DNA of 64,000 bases, taken from Micrococcales bacterium 31B. GTDB taxonomy: Bacteria; Actinomycetota; Actinomycetes; Actinomycetales; Dermabacteraceae. Shown piece after piece: positions 1 through 8,882 of this stretch. The position numbers were made by a program, and so were the translations under genes. The stretch covers positions 186,251 to 250,250 of the forward strand of contig JAFFTF010000006.1 in assembly GCA_022803075.1 (NCBI GenBank). Direction: 5' to 3'. Position 1 is the first letter of the stretch; every line of letters starts with the position of its first letter. The notes beneath the pieces were generated by a model, which was not told the DNA's origin, did not search any database, and saw nothing but the letters and a program-made list of their open reading frames with translations.

Positions 1-594
1 CGTCAACCAAGCGCCCAAACCAGCACGCTGGTGTACCCCCGAGGTACCACGAACTTCTCGCTCCCGGTGCCGGGTGGTACGGCGAAGCCCGGCGCGCCCA
101 AGGTTGAGCTCATCGTCGATTACGCGTGCGGCGGCTGCAGGGCGCACGAGGCCACCAACGCGGCGAACCTCAAAAAGTGGGTGGCGGCGGGCGACATTGC
201 GCTGTCCTATAACCTGCGCTCGTTCGTGGGCCTCTAATACTCGCCGCGCGCGGCGAACGCCGCGGCCTGCGTGTACGACGAGAATCCAGCGAATTTCGTG
301 CCGTTCACCGAGTTGCCCTTCGAACGTCAATCGGCCACGGGCATGTCGGATTCGCAATTGCTGGACGTCGCGCGCGAGGCCTGGGCCACCGATGCCATCT
401 CGAGTTGCATCAGCACCCACAAGTTCGGGGCGTGGGTGGCTCGAGGGGAGAACGCGTGGAAGCCCCTAACGAACGGCACCCCGGCCGTGTTCTTCAACGG
501 CACGGCCCTCAGCAGCGACATCACGAACAAGGGCATGAGAGATCCCGCCCCGCTCGAGGGAGCCATGGCTGCGGCGCTGGCCAGCGCTCCCTAG
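1..594 (+). pseudogene. DsbA-family thioredoxin-like protein, 5'-truncated, in-frame TAA
   Basis: The reading frame is open from the left edge, so the gene starts outside the window. It encodes a DsbA/thioredoxin_4-type oxidoreductase segment: a beta strand ending in VDYACGGCRAHE gives a CxxC pair (Cys codons at 127-129 and 136-138). Further on, the segment YSPRAANAAACVYDE and a later TPAVFFNG segment (the cis-Pro strand) fit the same fold. A TAA codon at 235-237 interrupts the frame between the segments SFVGL and YSPRAANAA, and the same frame then continues to a normal TAG at 592-594. Family members are uninterrupted here, so the gene is probably inactivated by one nonsense change (for example GAA or CAA to TAA), unless this is a sequencing error. 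Such proteins act outside the membrane in disulfide formation. The family call is confident; loss of function is inferred. Confidence 0.75.
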
Positions 595-640
595 GGCCAC
601 ATAGCGCGCCACGGTGGCCGTCCACATTCGTGGAAAGTTT

Positions 641-668
641 TTGCCCCGAGGTGCGCCCGTGGTTTAAT
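641..668 (+). promoter_or_regulatory. candidate promoter of tRNA-Thr
   Basis: TTGCCC at 641-646 and TTTAAT at 663-668 are separated by 16 bp and end 29 bp before the tRNA. The -10 box is a good sigma-70-type match in an otherwise GC-rich stretch. This is inferred from spacing and consensus only. Confidence 0.35.
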
Positions 669-697
669 TTTCTGGCCCAGCCTTGCCGCTGCGGCAG

Positions 698-770
698 GCC
701 GGCGTGGCGCAATTGGCAGCGCATCGTACTTGTAATACGAGGGTTAGGGGTTCGAGTCCCCTCGCCGGCT
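698..770 (+). tRNA. tRNA-Thr (anticodon TGT)
   Basis: A complete cloverleaf can be folded. The acceptor stem GCCGGCG (698-704) pairs with CGCCGGC (763-769) over 7 bp, followed by discriminator T770. The anticodon stem TCGTA/TACGA encloses the loop CTTGTAA with anticodon TGT at 731-733, which reads ACA threonine codons. The T arm has the expected GGTTCGAGTCC core. CCA is not encoded. Confidence 0.95.
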
Positions 771-778
771 CAATATTT

Positions 779-815
779 CGCCCCCACCTGCACTTATGCG
801 GTGGGGGCGATTCGT
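779..815 (+). terminator. intrinsic terminator after tRNA-Thr
   Basis: CGCCCCCACC (779-788) pairs perfectly with GGTGGGGGCG (800-809), a 10 bp stem with an 11 nt loop that starts 9 nt after the tRNA. The following ATTCGTGTCTAG is only weakly T-rich. The position supports transcription termination of the tRNA. Confidence 0.7.
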
Positions 816-1092
816 GTCTAGTGTGTTTATGGGTTGCGATACAACGCGATTACAACACTTTCAAACCACGCCATCAGTGGGCACCTTCACGACCTGCCTT
901 ACTGCGTCCGCATCGTTAGCCGGGCCAGCTCGAACCACTCGAGACTCGGCGCGCGTGATGCCCGTGGTCTCGCCGCCGGCTTCGGCCACAGCGGGCCCAC
1001 GAGAGTACGCGCGCAAGCCCCGCGTGACCCGCAACACGAAACACAATTCAACATTTGTGGGGCCGCAAACCCAACACACTTTGGACGCATGG

Positions 1093-1108
1093 TGAACAGA
1101 AGTGTTCA
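1093..1108. promoter_or_regulatory. inverted repeat upstream of pckG
   Basis: TGAACA-GAAG-TGTTCA is a perfect 6 bp inverted repeat with a 4 bp spacer, about 210 bp upstream of the pckG start. A second, shorter palindrome, CTCAC-A-GTGAG, lies at 1135-1145. Either could be an operator; no regulator can be assigned from sequence alone. Confidence 0.3.
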
Positions 1109-1226
1109 ATAAACGGTCGATCCGGTGAAGCGACTCACAGTGAGAGGTGGCATATGGCCTGCTCTGTGGCGTACAGGTATGGTCTTGCAATCAGATTCAT
1201 CCGGTTCCGAAGCGAACAGGCCAGCG

Positions 1227-1254
1227 TTGCCAGGTATGTTGAATTGTTTTAAAA
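1227..1254 (+). promoter_or_regulatory. candidate pckG promoter
   Basis: TTGCCA at 1227-1232 and TTAAAA at 1249-1254 are 16 bp apart, in the only AT-rich stretch ahead of the GTG start at 1315. This is a consensus-based guess. Confidence 0.25.
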
Positions 1255-1314
1255 ACATCAACAAACTCCACACTGTTTTCGCGGCGGACTTCGGCAGCAA
1301 GTTAGGGCATAACA

Positions 1315-3123
1315 GTGACAATCATCAGCGAAGTACGTATCGAATCCGAGGTCATGGAGTGGGTGGAGAACATCGCCCACCTGACCGACCCCCGCGAGAT
1401 CGTGTGGATCGACGGCAGCCGGCAGCAACTGGCCCGGATCCAGGCGCGGCTCCTCGCGGCCGGAACCGTAGACGTCGTCGCTGGGTTCCCCAACTCGTTC
1501 GCTGCCACGTCTGACCCGGCGGACGTCGCCCGCGTGGAGGACCGCACCTTCATCTGCACGACCAATGAGGCCGACGCCGGCCCCACCAACAATTGGGCGC
1601 ACCCCGACGTCATGAAGTCCACCCTGCGCGGTCACTTCCGTGGCAGCATGCGTGGCCGCACCCTGTACGTGGTGCCCTTCTGCATGGGCTCCCTTGACAC
1701 CGAAACCCCCATGCTCGGCGTGCAGGTGACCGACAGCGAATATGTGGTCGCCAGCATGGCGATCATGACCCGCGTAGGCGACGGTGCGCGTGCCCTGATC
1801 CAGGAAGGTCACCCATTCGTGCGCGGCCTGCACAGCGTCGGAGCGCCTCTCGAGCCCGGTCAAAACGACGTGCCCTGGCCCTGCAACGAAACGAAGTACA
1901 TCTCGCACTTCCCCGAAACTCGCGAAATCTGGTCGTTCGGCTCCGGCTATGGCGGCAACGCGCTGTTGGGCAAGAAGTGCTACTCGCTGCGTATCGCCTC
2001 GGCGATCGCCCGCGAGGAAGGGTGGCTCGCCGAGCACATGCTCATCATCAAGGTGACCACCCCCACCGGCGATATCAAGTACCTCGCGGCGGCTTTCCCC
2101 TCGGCCTGTGGCAAGACCAACCTCGCGATGCTCGAGTCGTCGATGCCCGGTTACAAAGTCGAGATGCTCGGCGACGACATTGCCTGGCTGCGCCCCGGCC
2201 CCGATGGTCGCCTTTACGCTGTCAATCCCGAGGCGGGTCTCTTCGGCGTGGCGCCCGGCACCGGCTGGTCCACCAATCCCAACGCCATGAAGACCCTCGA
2301 AAACGGCGACGTCATCTTCACGAACGTGGCTCGCACCGAGGACCACGGCGTGTGGTGGGAGGGCATGGGCCCTCGCCCAGAGCGCGTCATCGACTGGACC
2401 GGCCGCGTCAACCACGAAGGCAGCGGTACCCCGGCAGCGCACCCCAACTCGCGCTTCTGCGTCGCCATTGAGAACTGCCCGACGCTCGCCCCCGAATACC
2501 ACAACGCGGGCGGCGTGCCGATTGACGCAATCCTCTTCGGCGGCCGCCGCAGCACGGCCATGCCCCTCGTGACGCAGGCGCGCTCGTGGCGCCACGGCGT
2601 TTTCATGGGCGCCACCATCTCGAGCGAAACCACCGCCGCCGCGACCGGCGCCGTAGGTGTTGTGCGCCGCGACCCCATGGCCATGCTGCCCTTCTGCGGC
2701 TACGACATGGGCACCTACTTCTCGCACTGGCTGTCCTTCGACAAGCCCGGAGCCAAGTTGCCCGCTGTTTTCTCCGTGAATTGGTTCCGTAAAGAGGGTG
2801 GCTCATTCTTGTGGCCTGGCTTCGGCGAGAACATGCGCGTGCTGAAATGGATCATTGAGCGCCTCGACGGAGAGGCTCAGGCCGAGTCGACGTTCCTGGG
2901 ATACACCCCCACGAGCGACGCACTTGACCTGGCCGACTACGGCGCGGGCAGCATCGATCTGGACGCCACGTCGCGTGCGGTAGCAGCGCGGCCCGACGAG
3001 TGGGTCGACGAAGTGACGGGCATCGCCGAATGGTTCGCGCAACTCGGTGACACGGTGCCTTCCGCACTCCACGAGGAGCTCGACGCCCTGCGCTGGGGCG
3101 TCGCACAAAACAAGCAGCAGTAG
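1315..3123 (+). CDS. pckG: phosphoenolpyruvate carboxykinase (GTP)
   Basis: This 602-residue protein has the normal length for GTP-dependent PEP carboxykinase, which interconverts oxaloacetate and PEP with GTP/GDP in the cytosol, the entry step of gluconeogenesis. The nucleotide/metal loop AFPSACGKTN is at about residues 260-269, with the family's reactive Cys265, and GDD at about 286-288 follows. The N-terminal half contains the expected substrate-binding block ending in PFCMGS. The GTG start is preferred because the family N-terminus begins within a few residues; an AGTTAGGG stretch upstream is a modest ribosome site. PEP-synthase genes follow on the same strand, indicating a shared role in making PEP from C4 and C3 acids. 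Confidence 0.97.
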   Translation: MTIISEVRIESEVMEWVENIAHLTDPREIVWIDGSRQQLARIQARLLAAGTVDVVAGFPNSFAATSDPADVARVEDRTFICTTNEADAGPTNNWAHPDVMKSTLRGHFRGSMRGRTLYVVPFCMGSLDTETPMLGVQVTDSEYVVASMAIMTRVGDGARALIQEGHPFVRGLHSVGAPLEPGQNDVPWPCNETKYISHFPETREIWSFGSGYGGNALLGKKCYSLRIASAIAREEGWLAEHMLIIKVTTPTGDIKYLAAAFPSACGKTNLAMLESSMPGYKVEMLGDDIAWLRPGPDGRLYAVNPEAGLFGVAPGTGWSTNPNAMKTLENGDVIFTNVARTEDHGVWWEGMGPRPERVIDWTGRVNHEGSGTPAAHPNSRFCVAIENCPTLAPEYHNAGGVPIDAILFGGRRSTAMPLVTQARSWRHGVFMGATISSETTAAATGAVGVVRRDPMAMLPFCGYDMGTYFSHWLSFDKPGAKLPAVFSVNWFRKEGGSFLWPGFGENMRVLKWIIERLDGEAQAESTFLGYTPTSDALDLADYGAGSIDLDATSRAVAARPDEWVDEVTGIAEWFAQLGDTVPSALHEELDALRWGVAQNKQQ

Positions 3124-3129
3124 GCCGCG

Positions 3130-3160
3130 ATCCGGCCGGGGCGCGAGCCCCGGCCCGGAT
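3130..3160 (+). terminator. GC-rich hairpin between pckG and the PEP-synthase regulator
   Basis: ATCCGG and CCGGGGC (3130-3142) pair with GCCCCGG and CCGGAT (3147-3160) around a GCGA loop, with one bulged C at 3154. There is no T-run afterwards, so this may reduce read-through or stabilise the pckG mRNA rather than stop transcription fully. The next start codon is only 26 nt further on. Confidence 0.45.
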
Positions 3161-3186
3161 GCCGCCTCGACCACGTAGAGGAACCC

Positions 3187-4050
3187 ATGGCATCCGACCA
3201 TCGCAGCGATACCCTGGAGCGGGCCACCGGAGCGTCCGAGACCCGACCCTGCCACGTTTTTTACGTCTCCGACTCGACCGGGCTCACGGCCGAGGTGCTG
3301 GGTAATTCGACCCTGGCCCAGTTTCCCGGCGTCGAGTTTCACCGCCACACCATGCCCTTCGTTCACGATGCCGAGGGAGCCCGCGCGGTGGTGGCGCGAG
3401 TGCGCCGCGAGGCCGAGGCTGGAGCCATCTGCTTCGTGTACACCACGTGCGTGAACCCCGCCGTGCGGGAACTCCTGGCCGAGGCGCCGTGCACCTACAT
3501 CGACCTGCTCGGCCCCACCGTAAACCTCATGGAGCAGGCGCTCGGCACGACGTCGTCGCAGGTCGTGGGCCACGCCCACAATCAGGGCGACGCCGAGCGC
3601 TACCGTAACCGCATCGCGGCCATCGAGTATTCGATGGAGCACGACGACGGGGCCTCTATTCGCCACCTCAATAAGGCCCAGGTGATCCTGCTGGCGCCGA
3701 GCCGTTGCGGCAAGACCCCGCTCACGATGTTTCTCGCGATGCAACATCAACTGTATGCCGCCAACTTTCCCCTCACCGAAGACGATTTCGATCGCGGGCA
3801 GTTGCCGCCCCCGCTCAAGGGGCTGACCAACCGGTGCTTCGGCCTCACCATTAACCCGCAGCGTCTCTCCACGATTCGGTCCGAGCGCATGTCGGATTCG
3901 CGCTACGCGTCGCTCCAGCAATGCGCCTATGAGGTGCGCATGGCGGAGGCCCTCTACGCCAGACACAAGATTCCCAAGATTGACTCGTCGGACAAGTCCG
4001 TAGAGGAAATCGCGGCCCTCATTATGCAGCACTACACCAAGGAGAACTGA
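3187..4050 (+). CDS. ppsR: PEP synthase regulatory protein (bifunctional kinase/pyrophosphorylase, DUF299/PSRP)
   Basis: This 287-residue protein belongs to the DUF299 family, which inactivates PEP synthase or pyruvate phosphate dikinase by ADP-dependent threonine phosphorylation and reactivates it by Pi-dependent dephosphorylation. The diagnostic P-loop-like element [10 protein letters not shown] is at about 170-179, after the N-terminal [11 protein letters not shown] block. The C-terminal [10 protein letters not shown] matches the family's conserved Thr/Ser-x-Lys-Ser-x-Glu-Glu motif. The stop codon is one base before the start of the PEP synthase gene, so enzyme and modifier are translated together. 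The symbol assumes the target is the adjacent PEP synthase. Confidence 0.92.
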   Translation: MASDHRSDTLERATGASETRPCHVFYVSDSTGLTAEVLGNSTLAQFPGVEFHRHTMPFVHDAEGARAVVARVRREAEAGAICFVYTTCVNPAVRELLAEAPCTYIDLLGPTVNLMEQALGTTSSQVVGHAHNQGDAERYRNRIAAIEYSMEHDDGASIRHLNKAQVILLAPSRCGKTPLTMFLAMQHQLYAANFPLTEDDFDRGQLPPPLKGLTNRCFGLTINPQRLSTIRSERMSDSRYASLQQCAYEVRMAEALYARHKIPKIDSSDKSVEEIAALIMQHYTKEN

Positions 4051-4051
4051 A

Positions 4052-6436
4052 ATGACGACTCGAGTTATGTGGTTCCAGGACCTCGGCCTGGGAGACATCG
4101 ATCAGGTCGGCGGCAAGAATGCGTCGTTGGGCGAGATGGTCTCCAGCCTGGCCCACGCGGGAGTCAAGGTGCCCGGTGGTTTTGCCACCACGGCGTCCGC
4201 CTACCAGGAGTTCCTTGAAGAGACGGGCCTGCGAAAGAGGATCGATCAGCACTTGGAGGGCCTCGATGTCGAGGACACGCGCGCCCTGACCGAGGTTGGT
4301 GCGGCCATCCGTGCGGATATTGCGGGCCAGGCGTTCCCCGCTGCGCTGGAAGCCGAGATCCGTACCGCGTACGAGACGCTCGTCGCGGAGCACCCCGAGG
4401 CAAGTTTCGCGGTGCGCTCCTCCGCGACGGCCGAGGACCTGCCGGATGCCTCGTTCGCGGGTCAGCAGGAGACTTTCCTCAATATCAGCGGTATTGAGAA
4501 CGTGCTGACGGCCATCCGAGACGTCTTCGCGTCGCTGTACAACGACCGCGCCATCGCCTACCGCGTGCATCACGGTTTCAATCATGCGGACGTGCTGCTC
4601 TCGGCGGGCATTCAGGTGATGGTGCGCTCGGACATCGGGGCCTCTGGCGTCATGTTCACCATGGATACCGAGTCGGGTTTCCGCGACGCCATCTTCATCA
4701 CGTCGTCGTTCGGGCTGGGCGAGGCCGTGGTGCAGGGCGCCGTCAATCCCGATGAGTTCTACGTCTACAAGCCCGCACTCGCGGCGGGTCGTCACGCGAT
4801 CTTGAAGCGGGGACTGGGCGAGAAGGCCACGCGCATGGTGTACACGCAAAGCAAGGAGGTGGGCCGTACGACCGTATTTGAGCCGGTTCCGGCCGAAATG
4901 CGCCGCCAATTCTCCCTCACGGACGCCGACGTGACCCAGTTGGCCCGGTACGCCCAGTCGATCGAGGACCACTACGGTCGCCCCATGGACATCGAGTGGG
5001 GCAAGGACGGCCTCTCGGGGGACCTCTTCGTACTGCAGGCGCGCCCCGAGACCGTGCAATCGCGAGCGGGAGCCGCGAGTCAGCGTTACTTGCTGCGCGG
5101 TGAGGGCACCGTGATTCTTGAGGGCCGCGCCATCGGCCAGCGCATCGGTAGCGGCCGGGTGCGCGTGCTCTCCTCGCTCGAGCAAATGCACGACTTCAAG
5201 GCCGGCGACGTGCTGGTCGCTGACATGACCGACCCAGACTGGGAGCCGATCATGAAGCGAGCGAGCGCCATCGTCACCAACCGCGGCGGCCGCACCTGCC
5301 ACGCGGCCATCATCGCTCGCGAACTCGGCATCCCTGCCGTTGTCGGTACCGAGGTGGCCACCGTCAAATTGCACGAAGGCGACGCCGTGACGGTCTCGTG
5401 CGCTCAGGGCGAGACGGGCTTCATTTACCGCGGTGAAATCGACTTCGAGGTTGAGAGTCACGAACTCGGTGTCATGCCCGAGCCTCCCTGCAAGGTCATG
5501 ATGAACGTTGGCACCCCCGACCAGGCGTTCGCGTTCGCTCAGTTGCCCCATGCGGGCATCGGGCTCGCACGCCTTGAGTTCATCATCAATCGTCAGATCG
5601 GCGTGCATCCCAAGGCCCTCTTGCACCTCGACGAGCAGCCGGCGAGCGTACAAGATCTCGTGCGGCCCCTCATTTCTGCCTACGCCGACCCCCGTACCTT
5701 CTTCGTGCAGAAACTCGTCGAGGGGATCAGCACGCTTGCCGCGGCCTTCGCCCCGGAGCCCGTGATCGTGCGCCTCAGCGACTTCAAGTCAAACGAGTAC
5801 TACAACCTCATCGGCGGCGCCGAGTTCGAGCCGCACGAGGAGAATCCCATGCTCGGTTTCCGCGGCGCGAGCCGCTACATCGACGAGGGGTTCCGCGAGT
5901 GCTTCGAAATGGAGTGCGAAGCGCTGCGATTCGTGCGCGAAGACATGGGTCTCACCAACGTCAAGGTGATGGTGCCATTCGTGCGCACCCTCGACGAGGC
6001 CGCGAAGGTGATCGACCTGCTGGGCCGCAACGGCCTGGTGCGCGGCGAGCGGGGCCTCGAGGTGTACATGATGTGCGAGCTGCCCGTGAACGCTTTGCTG
6101 GCAGATCAATTCTTGGCGTTTTTCGATGGCTTCAGCATCGGCAGCAACGACATGACCCAGTTGACTCTCGGCATGGACCGCGACTCGGGCCTGGTGGCAC
6201 AGGGCTTCGACGAGCGCAACGATGCCGTGAAGGCCCTGCTCAGCATGGCCATCGAGGCGGGCAAGCGAGCGGGCAAGTACGTCGGTATCTGCGGCCAGGG
6301 GCCGAGCGACCACCCCGACTTCGCGCAGTGGCTCGTGGAGCAGGGCATCTCGAGCGTGTCGCTGAACCCCGATACCGTCGTCGACACGTGGATGAGACTC
6401 GCGGACGCCGCCACCACTGGTCCCAGCGTCAGCTAG
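4052..6436 (+). CDS. ppsA: phosphoenolpyruvate synthase
   Basis: This 794-residue, full-length enzyme converts pyruvate, ATP and water to PEP, AMP and phosphate. The N-terminal ATP-grasp domain starts with [10 protein letters not shown]. The swivelling phosphohistidine domain has [14 protein letters not shown] with catalytic His417. The C-terminal PEP/pyruvate TIM barrel ends in the family's [12 protein letters not shown] and SVSLNPD blocks. The threonine of GGRTCH, two residues before the histidine, is the residue the neighbouring DUF299 regulator is expected to modify. With pckG the unit supplies PEP from pyruvate and oxaloacetate, as expected for growth on lactate, amino acids or similar substrates. 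Confidence 0.96.
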   Translation: MTTRVMWFQDLGLGDIDQVGGKNASLGEMVSSLAHAGVKVPGGFATTASAYQEFLEETGLRKRIDQHLEGLDVEDTRALTEVGAAIRADIAGQAFPAALEAEIRTAYETLVAEHPEASFAVRSSATAEDLPDASFAGQQETFLNISGIENVLTAIRDVFASLYNDRAIAYRVHHGFNHADVLLSAGIQVMVRSDIGASGVMFTMDTESGFRDAIFITSSFGLGEAVVQGAVNPDEFYVYKPALAAGRHAILKRGLGEKATRMVYTQSKEVGRTTVFEPVPAEMRRQFSLTDADVTQLARYAQSIEDHYGRPMDIEWGKDGLSGDLFVLQARPETVQSRAGAASQRYLLRGEGTVILEGRAIGQRIGSGRVRVLSSLEQMHDFKAGDVLVADMTDPDWEPIMKRASAIVTNRGGRTCHAAIIARELGIPAVVGTEVATVKLHEGDAVTVSCAQGETGFIYRGEIDFEVESHELGVMPEPPCKVMMNVGTPDQAFAFAQLPHAGIGLARLEFIINRQIGVHPKALLHLDEQPASVQDLVRPLISAYADPRTFFVQKLVEGISTLAAAFAPEPVIVRLSDFKSNEYYNLIGGAEFEPHEENPMLGFRGASRYIDEGFRECFEMECEALRFVREDMGLTNVKVMVPFVRTLDEAAKVIDLLGRNGLVRGERGLEVYMMCELPVNALLADQFLAFFDGFSIGSNDMTQLTLGMDRDSGLVAQGFDERNDAVKALLSMAIEAGKRAGKYVGICGQGPSDHPDFAQWLVEQGISSVSLNPDTVVDTWMRLADAATTGPSVS

Positions 6437-6449
6437 GACCCACCAGACT

Positions 6450-6483
6450 CGCGGGTCGGGCCAGCCCTAACGCCCGACCCGCG
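6450..6483 (+). terminator. terminator hairpin 1 after ppsA
   Basis: CGCGGGTCGGG (6450-6460) pairs perfectly with CCCGACCCGCG (6473-6483) around a 12 nt loop, 14 nt after the ppsA stop. No strong T-run follows. It lies between convergent genes together with a second palindrome. Confidence 0.6.
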
Positions 6484-6498
6484 GACCTCAAATAGAGT

Positions 6499-6528
6499 GG
6501 ACGCCGCCAACTCGAGTTGGCGGCGTCC
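6499..6528. terminator. 30 bp perfect palindrome between convergent ppsA and prs
   Basis: The 15 bp arms GGACGCCGCCAACTC and GAGTTGGCGGCGTCC abut with no spacer, centred on CTCGAG. Its position between converging transcripts suggests a bidirectional terminator, and the transcript would form a long stem in either direction. Confidence 0.65.
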
Positions 6529-6584
6529 GCTGCAGTTTGCGAGTGGTGCCGACAGGCCGACCGGGCCGATCGACCGGGCTGCGC

Positions 6585-7550
6585 CTAGAAAAGGGGCTGC
6601 GCCTTGGGTGCCTCGAAGAGGGCGCTGACCGATTCGCCCGAGTGAATGCGCTTGATGGCCTCGGCAAACGCGTGGCCCATGTGGATCACGGTGAGCTTCT
6701 CGTGCTTCTTGTCTTCGCCGATGGGCACCGAGTTAGTGGTCACGAGTTCAAGGACGTCATCGCGGTCTGCGATGCGCTGCACGGCATTGTTGGAGAGGAT
6801 CCCGTGGGTGCACGCGACGCGCGCGCTGCGGGCGCCCTCCTTTTTCAGGTGGTCGAGCAGTTCGATCACGGTCGATCCGTTCGCGATTTCGTCATCCAAC
6901 ACGATCACGTCCTTGCCCGAGACGCTGCCGATGATCGAGGTGATCTGCACCTTGTCGTTCTCGAAACGCTCCTTAGCGCCAGCGGCCACGGGGGTGCCGA
7001 GCAGCCGCGAGAATGCGGTGGCCTCCTTGGCGTTGCCGAGGTCGGGTGAGACCACCACGGCGTTCGAGAGGTCGACGCTCTTGAAGTGGTCGGCGAGCTG
7101 GCGCAGGGCGTTGAGCTGGTCGGTGGGTACCGAAAAAAAGCCCTGCACCTGCGGTGAATGCAGGGTCAGGGTGAGTATGCGGGTGGCGCCGGCCTTGACG
7201 ATGAGATCGGCGATCAATTTGCCGCCGATCGAAATGCGCGGGGCGTCCTTCTTGTCGGAGCGCGCGTACGAGTAGTGGGGGATCACCGCAGTGACGCGAC
7301 GCGCCGAGGCGCCGCGCGCGGCGTCGAGCATCATGAGCAATTCGACGAGGTTTTCTTGCACCGGCGCCGCGAGGGGCTGCACGATGTAGACGTCTCGCTC
7401 GCGGCAGTTGGCGAGCAACTGCGTCTCGATGCAGTCGTTGGCAAAGCGCTGGGTGCGTGAGGGGGAGAGAGGAACCCCGAGGTCGGCGCAGATCTCTGCT
7501 GCGAATTCCTGTCCTGCCTGGCCACCAAAAATAGTGACGTCAGAGTTCAC
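6585..7550 (-). CDS. prs: ribose-phosphate pyrophosphokinase
   Basis: This 321-residue enzyme makes PRPP from ribose 5-phosphate and ATP for nucleotide, His and Trp synthesis. The catalytic flexible loop YSYARSDKKD is at about 93-102, the HSPQVQGFF segment at about 131-139, and the PRPP-binding loop VIVLDDEIANGST at about 215-227. That loop differs from the usual DDMIDTAGT form of bacterial class I enzymes, so this may be a second, divergent paralogue. A longer frame upstream is open, but the GTG at 7548-7550 has a GAGGAG site at proper distance and starts the family's N-terminus. Confidence 0.92.
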   Translation of the reverse strand: MNSDVTIFGGQAGQEFAAEICADLGVPLSPSRTQRFANDCIETQLLANCRERDVYIVQPLAAPVQENLVELLMMLDAARGASARRVTAVIPHYSYARSDKKDAPRISIGGKLIADLIVKAGATRILTLTLHSPQVQGFFSVPTDQLNALRQLADHFKSVDLSNAVVVSPDLGNAKEATAFSRLLGTPVAAGAKERFENDKVQITSIIGSVSGKDVIVLDDEIANGSTVIELLDHLKKEGARSARVACTHGILSNNAVQRIADRDDVLELVTTNSVPIGEDKKHEKLTVIHMGHAFAEAIKRIHSGESVSALFEAPKAQPLF

Positions 7551-7605
7551 GAAGGGCTCCTCAAAGTGGTGTTCTGCGCGGCGGCGGCAGCGATCTACAC
7601 CCAGT

Positions 7606-8796
7606 TTAGTGGCGTGACCGACGCAGTGTGCCCACTCCCAAAACCGCGCAGATGATAAGCAACACGCCACCGGCAATGGTGACGTAAAAGCCCGCATGCG
7701 CTGAAAACTGGTCGATGACGCGTCCGGCAATCGCGGCGCCCGCGGCAATGCCCACGGAGCAGGAGATCGCGAACAGCGTGAGAGCCTCCGTGAGCCGCGG
7801 CGCGGGCACCAACTCACGGATCAAGGCGTTGCCCGCGATGAACAGGGGTGAGATACCCATGCCCACGACGAAGAGAATGATCGCCAGGGCGATGAGACTG
7901 TGAGCGAGCAGGGTGGCGGCGCACAGCACGCCGAGCAGGGCGCACGCGATTGCGTACCGCGACGCGAGGCTGGCCTTCCACTGCACGCGCTCGTAGAGCA
8001 GGGCCGCGAGCAGCGAGCCCGTGGCGAACAGCGCGAGAACCAGCCCGGCGAGGCTCGCGTAGCCCTGCTCCTCGGCGAGGGCGATGGCAGCGACGTCTAC
8101 CGTGCCGAAGATGATGCCCGCGCAAAAGGGCGTGACCAGCATGATGACAAGGGGGAGGCTCAGCAGGCCGGGCTTGCGGGTGCCGTCCACGGGCCGCGGG
8201 TGTGGGGTCGGCTCGGTATCGCGTCGCGAGAGGAACACGAGCGCTCCGATGAGTTGGAGACTGCCCGCCGCGATCACGCCGCCCGGCGCCCAGACGGCGG
8301 TTGCGATGGTCACGGCGATAATCGGGCCCACGATGAAGACGACCTCGTCGAGTGCGGCTTCGAGCGAGAACGCGGTGGTGATGCTGCGTTCGTCGTCCAG
8401 CACATGCGACCAGCGCGACCTCACGAGGGCTCCGACGGTGGGGGCTAGGGCGCCAGAGACGGCGGCGGTGGCGAACCAGAGTTCGCGGGGCGCGCCCGCG
8501 AAGACGAGGAGGATGAGGGCGACGAGGGCGATGAGCGAGCCGGTGACACAGGGGAGTGCGATGCGCCGCTGGCCATGCCGGTCGATGAGTCTAGAGACGA
8601 AGGGTGAGCCGACTGCTTGGCCGGCCACGTAGGCGCCGCTGACCACGCCGCCCACGCCGTAGAGCCCGGTCTGGTGCTCGACGAAGAGCACGAGCGAGAG
8701 GCCCATGGAGGCGATCGGAATGCGCCCGATGAGGCCGCCCAGGCAGAAGCGGAGGGCCCCCGGGATGCGTAGCAGCGTGGTGTAGGTCGACAGCAT
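7606..8796 (-). CDS. MFS transporter
   Basis: This 396-residue membrane protein has about 12 hydrophobic segments. The cytoplasmic loop after the second helix contains SRLIDRHGQRR, resembling the MFS A motif (GxLxDRxGRR). The ATG at 8794-8796 follows an AGGA site. It is a drug- or metabolite-efflux type of carrier by general similarity; the substrate cannot be predicted. It is divergent from yigZ, and prs lies downstream on the same strand 55 bp away. Confidence 0.8.
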   Translation of the reverse strand: MLSTYTTLLRIPGALRFCLGGLIGRIPIASMGLSLVLFVEHQTGLYGVGGVVSGAYVAGQAVGSPFVSRLIDRHGQRRIALPCVTGSLIALVALILLVFAGAPRELWFATAAVSGALAPTVGALVRSRWSHVLDDERSITTAFSLEAALDEVVFIVGPIIAVTIATAVWAPGGVIAAGSLQLIGALVFLSRRDTEPTPHPRPVDGTRKPGLLSLPLVIMLVTPFCAGIIFGTVDVAAIALAEEQGYASLAGLVLALFATGSLLAALLYERVQWKASLASRYAIACALLGVLCAATLLAHSLIALAIILFVVGMGISPLFIAGNALIRELVPAPRLTEALTLFAISCSVGIAAGAAIAGRVIDQFSAHAGFYVTIAGGVLLIICAVLGVGTLRRSRH

Positions 8797-8825
8797 GATC
8801 CTGTTGTAGCACGTCTAGTACACCT

Positions 8826-8842
8826 GTACCAAAAAGTGGTAC
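8826..8842. promoter_or_regulatory. inverted repeat in the divergent MFS/yigZ promoter region
   Basis: GTACCA-AAAAG-TGGTAC is a perfect 6 bp inverted repeat in the 86 bp gap shared by the two divergent genes, with a related half-site GTAC at 8814-8817. Placement suggests an operator for the transporter, but no linked regulator gene is present. Confidence 0.35.
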
Positions 8843-8882
8843 GCCGCGTTCGGATACCCTGAAGACCAGAAATGAGGGCTGC

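Larger units (their letters stand above)
820..1314. other. long non-coding leader region upstream of pckG
   Basis: This gap of about 495 bp contains no open frame with coding character; the short open frames on both strands resemble no family I recognise. It lies between the tRNA terminator and pckG and holds two small palindromes and an AT-rich block near 1245-1260. PEP carboxykinase is normally controlled by carbon source, so a long regulatory region here is plausible. I see no riboswitch fold. Confidence 0.5.

Noticed and set aside
1093-1108. LexA/SOS box
   Set aside because: The GAAC and GTTC halves are separated by 6 bp, not the 4 bp of Gram-positive SOS boxes, and the downstream gene is metabolic.
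820-1314. Small coding genes upstream of pckG
   Set aside because: The short frames overlap each other on both strands, and I see no motif, signal peptide or convincing ribosome site.
1258-2727. Long minus-strand open frame opposite pckG (and similar ones opposite ppsA, guaA, dnaK, pdhA and others)
   Set aside because: These are shadow frames caused by high GC; they show no family motifs, and the opposite strand carries well-supported genes.
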